Source of the DNA: Diphasiastrum complanatum
Lineage: Eukaryota; Streptophyta; Lycopodiopsida; Lycopodiales; Lycopodiaceae
Assembly: GCA_029204225.1 (NCBI GenBank)
Contig: CM055101.1
Coordinates: forward strand, 3,267,891 to 3,331,890
Direction of reading: 5' to 3'
Length of the DNA: 64,000 nt
Below are positions 34,701 through 45,886 of this stretch, piece after piece (the first letter of the stretch is position 1; each line of letters opens with the position of its first letter). The translations under genes were made by a program, and so were the position numbers. Below the pieces are notes generated by a model. It worked only from the letters and a program-made list of their open reading frames with translations, ran no database searches and was not told the DNA's origin.

Positions 34701-37700
34701 TTTCTGCTGGTTTGTAATTCAACATTCTCTTTATAGATCTTGAAATAAGTTAATGCTTCAGATTTTGCTTTCATAAAATACAAAAGTCATCTATAAAAGT
34801 AGTGAAGAATCTTGCTCCCCCTGAAGGAGTTTCCATAGGACCACAAATATCACTATGGACTATGTCTAAGATACCTCTAGTTTCATGAATATGGTTTGAT
34901 TTTAATGATGTCGAGATTGCTTCCCTATAAGGCAGCTTTGACATACTGGAATTTTGATCTTCCTATCTAGATAATCGAGATCTAGTAGACGATTTTGCTT
35001 AGACATATTCAAGATTGGGGCATGATTCATTTGACCAAGTCTATAATGCCAAATTGATTCTTTATTACTGAGAACTGTACTGCTTAAAGCTTGTGTAGTA
35101 GCATAATAGCAATGACTCAATTTATAAAGGTATCCTTGCCTGTTGCCAAGTGCAAGAATTGTTAGATGCCAGTTGGGCTTTAATGTATTCCTGGCACGAC
35201 CAGTTACTAGGGGCCGAGGGCCATGGCATTGGCAAGGGCTAGTAATTGGGATGGATACCAGGGGACCCGTAAGCTTTGGTCAGTCACTGGCAGTGACCCG
35301 GTGTGATTGCCTGACAGGATGTCAATAGGCGGAGTTATGACCATATGGACCCTAGTCTTGAATAGTGGAGATGCCTTTGTTAGACGAGCAGCTAGCTGGT
35401 AGGATGTTGGGCGACCGTGTGTGTCACAGGTCCATGACGGGGCCTGGGGGTGGTGCCTCAGAGTCACGCACTGATTGCGAGTAGTGGATTTCATGGAACC
35501 ATGGGGACAGATCACACCTTGCATGGCAGCCATGTGTCCTTGGCCCAGAATAGTAATCAGATAGACTCATGAGGAGGGCACCTACGGTTGGGTAGATCAT
35601 CCTCACAGGGGCCATCAGAGTTTGAGACCTCCTGGAGATGGGAGTGTGAGAATTGGTATCAGAGCCTCGTTCTAGAGAGAGAATCTCCTGTTTTAGAGAG
35701 AGGAAGTGAAGAAATCTTTAATTTTTGCTTGTTCTTTAGCGACTTGGTGGGAGTGGTGAAGACAGCTTCTTAAGGTGTTATAGAACCTCCAGCGCTGCTG
35801 ATCCAGCCCAAGAGAATGATTGATTTGCTGTTTTTTGGATCAGAATTCTTCAAAACATCCTACAGGTCCATCGCTACCTAGGAAAGGGAAAATCCGCACT
35901 TCAATTGGACATAACTTCTCCTACAGGTGTTGGATTGCGCTGAGATTTTGGCAGGCTATTGTGACTACTGAATCACTGCCCAGGAAGGCTCTAGTCCAAG
36001 AAAAATCATTCACAATCTCTGATTTTGTCAAAAAATCAGATTTTGCAGCATTTTTTGGGCTGTAGCAGTTGAAGTCTCCTAACTTTCTTGCTTTTTGTCC
36101 GCTTAACTTGAGATTTGACACGGAGCATCTTAGAGGAGGCCGGCCTGCTTCAGTTGTACCTCCTGCCCATTTGAAATAAAAAAAGATGGTATTCACTAAT
36201 ATTTATAGGCTGTTTTTTCACTTTTTTTGGGGAAAAATTTACAAAGTTCTTTGGGGCGACTTCTTCATCTATCAACCGTACTACGCTATATTGTGGAACC
36301 AAGGATTGATCTACCTCCATTGAGATTTCTGTTTTATGTTTTCCCTCTTTGCAAGATTTTTTTTTTTTCGTTTTTACGTTAATTGCGAGAGAAAAGAGAG
36401 GGAGAGTTGTGTTTTTGAGCTTTTTTTCTTCCTTGCATACAATATGGCTGAGCACCTAGTTGTTATCCCTACTAATCCACCAGTTGTTCTCCAGTCTTCG
36501 CTAGTTAGTCCTGAACGTATTGTTTTTACCTTGACCGTAATCCCAGTATGGCGATGACAAGTCCGCTTGCAGGTGTTTCTCCGTCCGTGCAAGTTCACAT
36601 GGACAATATGGAGAGGACCATGGTAGAGATGCGTGCTATGTTATCTTCCATTGATGGAAATTACTCGTCCTTTTCACAGTATCCTCCACCGCGCCCGTTG
36701 CAATTCCCTTCTCACGTGTCGCTGAGTTTCCTGTTCCACCCTCAGGGCGACCTCTATATACCGATTCTCCAGTTCCAGTCGCAGAAGATAAAGATGTCAA
36801 ACCTACTAAATTTTCTGAAAATTCCCCACAGAGAACTACTGATGTGGTGGATCAGTGGTTGCATAAATGGGAAGAGTATTTTGTTCTTAAAAGAGCTCCA
36901 ACTGATGAAGGTTGGAGAATTTGAAAAGCTAGTTGATTTTGCTAATAGGTGGTGGCGGAAATTGCTCAAGTCAAATCAATGCCCAACCACCTGGGTTGAA
37001 TTCAAGCGGGCCTTCAGGGCTACGTTCATTCCTCCACACGAGCATGTACGTGCGATGGATGTTTGCATCGTTAGAAACACTATAGTGTGCAGGAGTATAT
37101 ATATCCCAAAATCCCTTCTCTTCAAGAATTGTTTCCATCTTGAACTTCCAAACACTAAAGTTAGTGCCATCTAGCTTGCTAGGTTCATCAAGAAAATTTC
37201 GAAAAACTAGACATGATTAGATTTAGAAAAGTAAAAGAAGGTAAACTTGGGTTTGAGCACTTGTCAATCAGTTATTTGTTAATATGGACTGAAAGGGCCA
37301 ACCTTCTTTTCAGACTACAATGGAAATGCCCCCCACATGGGTTGTGAGTGGCACTTTGAGCAGGCCATGCAGGGACAAGTCCAGGGATATTTTGAATTTA
37401 ACTATATTCCTAGGCAAGTGGACTTGCTGGTTGGCCAGCCTGCTTCCAGATAGCTAATGGCAGTTGCTAGGCAAGTGTGAAATGGCGTGTTATGTTGCCT
37501 CCCACAGCCCCCTACAACAGCGCTTGCCAACCTTATTCTTGTCTGGCAAGTAGTGGAAGTTGGGACCAATGTGGTTTCATCTGCAATTACTAAGAGTGCG
37601 AACACAAAATGTCTTGTGCGGCTGCAAGGTATATAGGGAAGCGGCCTTTCTAGTGACCTTTTTTGATGGTAGAGTCAGTTGAGAAGTTACAGAAGCCTGT

Positions 37701-40700
37701 ATAGGTGAGACTTAACTTCAGAAATCACCTAAACCCATAGAATTAATGAACCGTACAGTGAACCGTACGGTTCTCAAGTTTTTTTTTGCCAGAACCGTGG
37801 TGAACCGCGTGTAGTGGAAAGTCAGCGGGAAGTCATGCAGCGGAATCAGCAAAATTAATTCAGCGGAAAGTCAGCGGGCGGAATCCTTCCTCTGGAGTCT
37901 GATGGAATGCATTAGGCGAAGAAGACATGTGAAGTCATGCAGCGGAATCCTTCAGCGGAAAGTCAGCGGGCGGAATCCTTCCTCTGATGGAATGCCTAAG
38001 GCGAAGAAGTCATGTGAAATGGATTCTCGAATCTGCATGACATGATCGTAGCCAAAGCAGCAGGATCGTCCGTCTGTGAGTGTAGCGAATTTTACCCAAT
38101 CATTCACGCTTTTACTTAGCAAGAAAGAAATTTGATGGCCATATAGTTATATGCTTATGAACTTTTATGGTTTTAGGCAGATAAATTTTATGGAGGCGAC
38201 TGTGGAATGGATTCACCTTTCAGTTTGAGGGAAACTCTTTCTTAATTTCTTCAGTTTAGCATGATAATTTTTAAACTATCCTATTTTTTATTGCAACCAA
38301 AGACGTTTGGAAGAGGTTTTCAATGTTTTTAATCTCCCATGTTTTGAACGTGGATTGTTTAGGACTTTAGAAAAGTACAAGCAGTGAGCAGGGGTTAGTT
38401 TCTCATTTATTATCTTGTATGATTGCAATCGTAAGGTCGTGTTCTAATCTAATTTTTTTTTATTATTTGACATTTGTCCCATATTTGCATTGCTACTTTG
38501 AGCTTCAATGGCTAGATGCACTTTAATAATCCCCATCTTATAGTAGAAATGCTAATCGTGGGTGTTTAATAACTTTTCATAAAAAGAGGTTTGACGAATA
38601 TGTTTTAGAAATTGATATTATACCGAGCAGTGAGCAGAAGTTTTGGCACTATGAATGGCTAGACACACTTTAACCAACACTTATTTCGTAAGAGAGATAA
38701 TAATGGCCATTGTCTTGTACGTAACAGTAGAAATTTTAAGTTTGAACCACTCGACAAATGTTTGGATGGTTTTTCCAATTGTTTGTTCAAGTTTGAAAGT
38801 TGGAACTGGTTGGTTGCGACTATCATTGTAGGATTGCAATGGGTCTACTGCCCTATATTGTGAGGGCTTATGAAAAAGGTTAGAAGTCATCAGTTAGACA
38901 TGGGTTGTACGATATACATAACTCTGATATTTGAAATTGGTATTCACATTACCTGATAGTAGATGCTCAACCTTTTCTAAGGCTTATCCAAGGGCAACGT
39001 ATCGGTTGTCATATTTTGATGCTGGTTGTTTGTATTGGCTACGGCTTGTCAACATTTGATGCACAGGTTGTGGAAGTATTGAATCCTCTAGCTAGGGAGC
39101 ACAAATCAGTAGAAACTCTTCGACAAGAGCTGGCACATTTGAAAGATGAGCTCGCCAGAGCCCATAATCAGGTGACCATTTTCTCTTGCTAGTAGCCTCA
39201 TGTTGTTTGAGGTTTGCCATTTTTCTTGTGTTTTTAATGGTTGATGAGACATTTGATCATTTGAGACCGTTTATGTTCATGTTCTGATTGACAGGTTCAC
39301 CTTTCAGAAGCAAGAGTTGAGCATACTTTGCACAGACTTGTTGAGATGGAATCTTTTGTTAGTGACCGACTGCTGCAGCTCAGTTACCCACTGAAAAATC
39401 ATGTGGAAAATGCAACTGGTTTGAAGGGTGGCCACCCACAAGCATCACAGTTTGCCAAAACTGAAAACAAATCACTGGTTGTATCAGGCCCAATTGGATC
39501 ATATTCTGCACATTTAAAGAACTTTTGGTACCCTGTGGCATTTTCAAAGTCCATCAATACTGAGACAGCAGTAAGTAAATAAATGACAATTTTATCCTCC
39601 TATATCACTTTATTTGTTAGTATGAACTTACTATGAAGCTGATATATTACATTCACAATTTCAAAAACTGATTAAGCCTGGCATGCTTTGCAGTTGGCAT
39701 TTGAGAGCTTTGAAGAAAAATGGGTTATTTTCCGTGGCAAAGATGGCAAGGCTGGTTGTATCAGAGATGCATGTGCCCATAGGGCATGTCCTTTATCACT
39801 TGGAAAAGTTATGGATGGCTGCATCCAATGTCCCTACCATGGTGAGGGTTAAGGGCACAGCTTCCTCTATTGATTTTGTTCCTCTTTTTTATGCACTTAA
39901 ATCAGCAGCTTGTTGACTATGCCTTCTCATTGTTTCCATGCGATTGAACTGGCAACATACAGCCTCGTCCCACTGACCAAAGCCACAGGATAAATACTAC
40001 ATTATTTTTCTTAATTTCTGTACATTTGCTTCTAGCTATCATAGAAATGGCAGGTTAAGAATTCAGATTCTTAAGAACATTGCGGATCTTTAGTATTCAT
40101 CTTACCCATTTGGATTGATAGGGTGGGAGTACTCTACAACTGGCATTTGTGAGAAAATGCCATCAACTAGACAAATCAATGCAAGTGTCAGATCTATACC
40201 TTGCATAGAAAAGGATGGGCTGGTGTGGATTTGGCCTGGAAACAAGATACCAGAGGCTACCTTGCCAGCAGCCTTGAGTCCACCAGAAGGATACACCATA
40301 CATGCAGAGGTCTCACTTTTTATCACCATAGTGTCATGTAGAGTTTGAATTTGAGCGGTTTTCGTGCTTCAATTTGTAAAAACTTCTGATTTTATGCCCG
40401 TGGCTTGGTTTTCTTCCAAGATTGTCCTGGAACTTTCAGTTGAACACAGTCTTTTGATGGAGAACCTTCTTGATTTGGCACATGCACCCTTCACGCATAC
40501 AACAACTTTTGCCAAAGGCTGGCCGGTTCCCAGGTGAGTAAATCATTGATGCCTTTTCAAGATTTCGTGGTGTCAATATTAATCTACCAGGAGAGCTTCA
40601 TTTTCCTTTGGTGATTCACTATTGGTGTTCTATTTCAGTTCTGTACGGTTCAAGACACCCATGGAAGCTTTAAGAGGTTTTTGGGACCCCTATCCAATCG

Positions 40701-41600
40701 ACATGGAGTTCAGACCTCCTTGTATGGTACTTTCAACCATCGGTATTGCCTTACCAGGCCAGTTAAAGGGGAAGAGCACATCAGATTGCGAAACCCATCT
40801 TCATCAGCTTCATGTGTGTGTACCTTCTTCAAAAGGAAAGACACAATTGTTATATCGCTTGTCTTTGGATTTTGGTGAATGGTTGATACATGTTCCATTC
40901 ATAGAAAATCTATGGAAACACTTAGCCGGAAAAGTAAGTATGAATCACTTCTTTTGAATTCTCTGTGCAAGCTGTCTGTACTTGAGATCAGAGTGTAGAT
41001 CCATTCTAAATGTTGTATCACACTTGACAGCATCACATTCTTTTTATGAGAAGGACAATGCTTATGGTTAAGAATTATTATGTTTTTAGGAACTAGTTAT
41101 TTTCAACATTGGCTTCAAATGGTTGACAATGTAAAACAATAATTTGATCCGCAATAAAGATTTCTATCTCCAGCAGAATGTATTGTAAAAAGGATGGATG
41201 TCACAGTGACGTAAAAATTTGTTTCCACCAGCATTGGCACTAAAATACTTGTGATCTTTCAAGTGAACCTTAACTGCTGCTTGATCTAATATTTTGGTGA
41301 TGGACGAAAAGGTTTTGATCGTCGCCGGTTTTTTAAAAATGTGAATTGTTATCAGATTCATTTTAGAAAGTCACATGAGAGAAGATTTTGAGGAATCACT
41401 AGATTGTATACTTTAGGCTAATTTCTTTGAAAAATTAATTTTTACAGGTACTTGCAGAGGACCTCAGACTCGTGGAAGGCCAACAAGATAGAATGATAAG
41501 GGGAGAGAATGTTTGGAATCTTCCCGTGGCCTATGACAAGCTCGGTGTTAGGTACAGAAGGTGGAGAATTGCTGTGGAGGACAGTAATAGTCAGCAGTAA
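31730..41600 (+). CDS. CAO: Chlorophyllide a oxygenase (chlorophyll b synthesis), 8 exons
   Basis: Plastid Rieske/non-haem iron monooxygenase that oxidises the C7 methyl of chlorophyllide a to formyl via 7-hydroxychlorophyllide, using O2 and reduced ferredoxin. Exons: 31730-32215, 39067-39171, 39295-39570, 39694-39841, 40122-40309, 40421-40533, 40639-40933 and 41448-41600. All introns are GT-AG and the sum is 1764 nt, 587 residues, slightly longer than the roughly 535 of angiosperm CAO. Residues 1 to about 100 are Ser/Gly-rich and resemble a transit peptide. The A domain ([19 protein letters not shown]) starts near 130. Rieske ligands are C316, H318, C335 and H338; the mononuclear iron site lies in [12 protein letters not shown] (D419, H422, H427). 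The start is ATG 31730; two codons upstream only TTG is available. The gene looks intact although intron 1 (6851 bp) is full of transposons. A second, 5'-truncated copy lies inverted at 4.5-6.9 kb. Confidence 0.95.
33480..34495. repeat. Solo LTR (1016 bp) inserted in copia integrase, 5-bp target duplication
   Basis: The segment begins TGTGG and ends CCACA, a perfect 5-bp inverted terminus with TG..CA. It is flanked on both sides by GCCCA (33475-33479 and 34496-34500). Deleting it and one GCCCA restores a continuous integrase sequence around [12 protein letters not shown]. There is no internal coding region, so it is a solo LTR left by LTR-LTR recombination. Confidence 0.85.
35160..37060 (+). 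mobile_element. Gypsy element fragment in CAO intron 1 (LTR, PBS, gag)
   Basis: The 5' LTR starts TGTTAGATGCCAG at 35160, exactly where the copia integrase frame stops, and runs to about 35653. The primer site TGGTATCAGAGCC (35654-35666, initiator tRNA-Met type) follows. After a leader, frames near 36444-37050 contain a Pro-rich start and a gag core ([32 protein letters not shown]), with frameshifts between parts. Primer site and gag fit a chromovirus-type gypsy. The rest is lost: at about 37060 the sequence switches to the antisense copia gag. Confidence 0.75.
37310..38020. repeat. CAO intron 1 segment with tandem duplication of about 100 bp
   Basis: Blocks 37831-37935 and 37936-38018 share CAGCGGAAAGTCAGCGGGCG, GGAATCCTTCCTCTG and GGCGAAGAAG.CATGTGAA. 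Just before is an ACCGTAC repeat (37750-37780). Bases 37310-37640 are of unknown origin with no coding signal. The remainder of the intron to 38560 shows nothing recognisable. Confidence 0.65.
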
Positions 41601-42150
41601 CGACCAAGATGAATGAGTCATTTTGTCAAATTTTAAATCGATTAGTAGAGACCGGACTCTAGCCATCATCCACCTAACGGACTCGAAGATCGATATCATT
41701 AAGCTCTTGTTTGGGACTCTCTGGATAACAAAGAAAGAGACCGTAGATTTTCTGTTTTCCGAGGGTAGTCAAATAAGGCGAACTGGAAAGATGGGTTGTT
41801 TATTGATAAGGCTTTAGAGCATGTACAATAGACAAATGAAGAGCTCTTGAATTTGGAATTGTGAATATCCTTCAATGCTATGTTAGCATTCTACATAGCT
41901 TCTTCCCATTTCACTGCATACTGTAACAAAGAGACAATTACTTGGCCGAGTTCCTGTAAAACACTCTTTTCAATGCCAAACCTTTCGTACGGTGCTCAAA
42001 AGCTCTGGTTTGCAACCACCTAGTGAGTTTTGTTGGTGGGTATTGACTCCTAGATGCAGAATATTTGACTGCTATTTTCGTAGAACTAGACCTATCCATT
42101 GCAAGTATGCTTTTGCTCAGTTCATCATGGCTCTCAAAGTACATGCTCAT
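38560..42150. repeat. CAO-side copy of the inverted segmental duplication (partner 4190-7350)
   Basis: Matches the reverse complement of 4190-7350, from the intron 1 sequence AACTTTTCATAAAAAG (38565) to beyond the stop codon (shared CATTGCAAGTAT near 42100). This sets the duplicated unit: it begins inside intron 1, so exon 1 was never included. Confidence 0.88.
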
Positions 42151-42979
42151 GATGAAGCAATTGCTTTTTACGTAGACTATTGCATGCCATTATTTTTCTG
42201 GGTTTAGATTGTTGCTATCATAAATATCACTGGAGATAGATGATGATTATTAATCCTTTTAAAATATAGAAGGAATGCGTTTCGATAAAGATAGGGGATT
42301 ATCGTTCAGTGCTAAGATTGAAATCAATAATCAATCAACAATCAAGTTACAAAAACAACTCATGGGTATCAAACACTATTTTAGAACCATAAAATATCTC
42401 TCTTTACATGTTGAAATTGAGCAGAATATATTTCTAGTTTACAAAAACAGTAACTCAACATTGATGTTCAGAATGATTTCAGAAATGTGACATTGATATT
42501 TGATGGCTCATAAGAATATACATGGAGTTGCTTATAATAGACATGGCTTTTTTTTGGCCTAAAGCCTTCTATACACTATACTTGACAAAAAAAATTCTCA
42601 TGTACATTTAATTGGTCTAATTGCACACACTATCTCTAGAAAAGTACTTTTTGTTTCCATTTGTGCATTTTCCAGAGGCACAATTAATCAATGAAGGGTG
42701 ACCTCAAACTATTTATGTATGCAACAACATTGCTAAAAACATATGAATGTCCATCAATGTACATATGATTTGCCTTTGTTGTTTTTTTCTTTTTTGCAAA
42801 TGTCTAGTTACTATTAAATATGAACAAAAAGTACATAAGCCGCATTTAGGACAACCCAGACAAAGTTCAGGGTGTCCGATGAAAAAGACTATACGAAGCT
42901 TAAAAGGAGGAATATTAGCACACCACGCAAGGAGGCAGTCCAATAAACATCATCAAGAGAAAAAGGCTACACTAAGCAA
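42151..42979. other. Downstream flank of CAO, nothing recognised
   Basis: AT-rich DNA with short chance frames only. Confidence 0.45.
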
Positions 42980-43760
42980 CTAGAGTAAATGCACCGCAAA
43001 CTGAAGACACGTACCAGCCGTAGGGAGCAGTGTAGAGCCCTCAACAACCATTTGATTACGTGTTGTCCAAATTCTCCACAACATCGCAAGCCTGCAGACA
43101 TGCCAGAAAGTGAGTGAAGCCCTGGGGACGCAATGAGTATCACCCAACAAAATGGAAGAAATACTGAACTGTGGGACGACGACCCAACCAGCAAGCAAGT
43201 GCACATAGTCCATCCAGAGGTGCCTGCTGCAATGAAAGAGCAAGAGTTCAATAGTCTCTTCATGCAATTAACAAAGTAGGCAAAGGTGGTCAAAGAGAAA
43301 GGTGGCATGAAGAGGGAGGGACTTGGAAATGATGCAGTAAGCGAGATAGCCAAGCTTGCCTAGAGGAATGGAACGGATGGTGGCAAACCTAGCATGCCAA
43401 ACCAAGGGGGGAGTCAGAGAGGGTCCAGGCGGTGTTATAGAAGTCTGAAAAAAGGGAGGGATTGGCTCGAAGATGGGCAGTAGGGTAGGTGAAGAGGAAA
43501 TGTTGAAGGGAAGGCTCCCAACCAATTAGTGGAGAAGGAGGGGTACATGCAATGTGAACGCCAAGGCCGGCAAAGGAGGCGAGGTCAAGAAGGTTGCACT
43601 CTTGAGCAGACAAGTGGAGGCGAGAAAGAAGTCGACAAGTGGCAACATGGACAAGATGACCAAGTGTGGCAAGGCCCTTTTCTACAAGAGTCAGGCAGAG
43701 TCAAGCATGAGAGCAAAACCAAAAGGGAGCAACATGGGGGAAAAGAGAGGAATTCTAGAT
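42980..43760 (-). mobile_element. LINE reverse-transcriptase C-terminal remnant (zinc-binding region)
   Basis: The minus-strand frame at 43267-42980 shows EETIELLLFHCSRHLWMDYV and later LAMLWRIWTTRNQMVVEG, the pattern of the RVT zinc-binding region at the end of plant LINE ORF2 proteins. Upstream frames to about 43760 look like the preceding segment (WHARFATIRSIPLGKLGY) with frameshifts. It is a 5'-truncated, decayed insertion. Confidence 0.6.
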
Positions 43761-44159
43761 TGATTCGTCAATAGGGAGAGGGTCATGAGGTAACCAATGA
43801 AAGAGGGAGAAGAGGTCTAGCAAGGCAAGATGCAGGTTTATAAGAATAAAGGGCCCCTTCAAGCGGAAGGAGCCCCATAACTGAGGTCGAGCTTATCAAA
43901 GAGGGGGGGGGAGGAGGGGGGAGGCAGCCGAAGCAAAGGAGGGACAATCACAACAGAAGATAGGTAGCGTAGGAGAAGGAAATGCCAATGTTGAGAAGGG
44001 TGTAATAGGGAAGACAAATGACATGCAACAAGGGATTGTGAAAAATTCAACTAGCGTAGTTGTTTGATCTTGGCAATTTTGAGGCCAAATTTAGATCTCA
44101 ACTTAGAGATAGATTTATTTTATGTCAATAAAGGCCTAAATAGTGTTACGAATGTCATA

Positions 44160-45004
44160 GCTGGACGATGCTGCAACAGGAGAAGGATGGCGCCAGAGTG
44201 GCACAACAGAAGGATCTCCACTTCATACTCCACGAGAAAGATCAGGTCTTGCAAAAGATAGCATTATCTCGTCTCTCGTTAAATCGGTAAATCATAGAGT
44301 CGAAGCCATTGCAGAGGCACATAGAAGTCGAATAGAGGCTGAAGCACAGGCGTACCTGGATGCCGCCACTAGGAAGGCAGAAGCACGTGCACAGCGGCGT
44401 GAGGCAAATGCAGAGAGACAGAGGATGCATGAAGAGTCAAAGGCATCAGAAGCTCGCAAATGCGAGGAGCAGCGTGCTGAACAAATTGTTCATATTGCTG
44501 AAAAAACTGAACAAGAGAGAGTTCAACCAGAGAGAATTAGGGATCTTTTGAAGGATTTTGAAGATACCAATGACTTAGTTGGACAATCTCAACTTGATCA
44601 GCAACCAGATGAAGTTTCCAGAAGCAGGGACTTTCAAAAGGGAATGCAAGTTAGAACAGGTGGGCATGTTTCAACCACAACTTGTGGAAGTAAAAGTTTC
44701 AAACAAGCCCTGGAGGCTGAGCCAAATAAGCAGCAAAATGGAGTGGATTCTGCTGTCTTGGAAGAGTTCTTCTAAGAACATATTGGATATGGAAAAAATA
44801 AAGGTGTGGGAAGATCAGCCACTTACTCAAAGGAGCACAATAGCAGGATGAATAAGCTCTTGACTGATGAGCTCAACAAATGGTTGAAAAGAAGAAGTGG
44901 GAAACAGAATATACCCCAGGAAACTCCCACATTGAGTACAGAGGAGGCTATGGAAGAAGAAGAATCCAATGATTTGAACAAAGAGGGCGAACAAGGGAAT
45001 GAAA
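44160..45004 (+). pseudogene. Long charged coiled-coil frame, unknown, disrupted
   Basis: A single frame runs from about 44160 with one stop at 44773-44775 and continues to 45004, where a copia LTR is inserted. Residues upstream of 44425 read AEAHRSRIEAEAQAYLDAA and are rich in Ala, Glu and Arg; after 44425 the same character continues (EEQRAEQIVHIAEKTEQERV). This predicts a long helix or coiled coil. The C-terminal part is polar (STEEAMEEEESNDL). A different frame just upstream (QEKDGARVAQQKDLHFIL) also looks coding, suggesting a frameshift. It may be a decayed retroelement gag/ORF1 or a captured host fragment. I do not recognise it. Bases 43761-44159 hold nothing recognised. Confidence 0.45.
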
Positions 45005-45886
45005 TGTTAAAATATCATTTCCAATAGATCTCAAGTTATTTGAGCTTGATAGGATCTCACATGTGTGGAGTCTGTTCCCACTTGTGAAAGAATGTACATA
45101 AGTCATTTTTATAAAGGCCGCCCATCTATGTGTTTGATCATTTGATCCATTGCTCTTGCTTAAATCATAGTGTATAACATCTAGATCAAGATCTAATATC
45201 TAGAACTTGGTAGATCTTTGGATTAAGCAATCAATAACTCTTGATGATTGATACTACAATCAATATTTGTCCTTTTTCTCTGAAAATTGACATGGTATTA
45301 GAGCCAAGTCTAAGAGTGATCTAAATGATTAATAGTACTTGAGAAATCATTGACAATTTGTTGTTTTTGAGTTCTAATTGAGAGGGCGAGTTCAAAGAGA
45401 GAAGTAGCATCATTGTTTTTGGTCAAGATCGATTTGTGGGCTGCTGAAGTACTGTCCACACGTGTGAAACCGTACAACAACCTTCAAATTAACTTCCATT
45501 AGTGTTTTTGATCCAAAGAAGTGCATACTAGTCCAAAATTCAAGGTTTTTAGTGCATTGTCTAGATCTAGGTTCAATCTATTGAATGCTAATGATCAAAT
45601 AGTGATTTGAGTCATTGAAGCAATTCATTTTGAAGCATTAGATCAGATCTTTAAGGCTGATTTGTTCAGATCTTAAGTGTGTGTGAAATATCAAACCAAA
45701 TTGAATTAGAATCAATTTCTTTGAGGAGTGAATTGCTAGGATATTTGTAGTTGATCTATTATACCATCATCCAAGTTGAACTAGGATTGATTGGGACGAG
45801 ATTAGAAGCTTTTTGAAAGCTAGAAATCTATCTTAGATCACACCTTATCAAGAGATCTTTGTGTATCTCATAGGCTTTCATTCAAA

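Larger units (their letters stand above)
32955..37195 (-). mobile_element. Antisense copia element in CAO intron 1, split by two insertions
   Basis: Three minus-strand pieces of one element. Gag start lies at about 37195-37065 ([18 protein letters not shown]). The pre-integrase and integrase core lie at 35159-34501 ([37 protein letters not shown]). The integrase end lies at 33474-32955 ([29 protein letters not shown]). RT and RNase H are missing beyond 32955, as are most of gag and the protease. The pieces are separated by a solo LTR (33480-34495) and a gypsy element (35160 to about 37060). Being antisense and intronic, it is removed by splicing. Confidence 0.85.
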
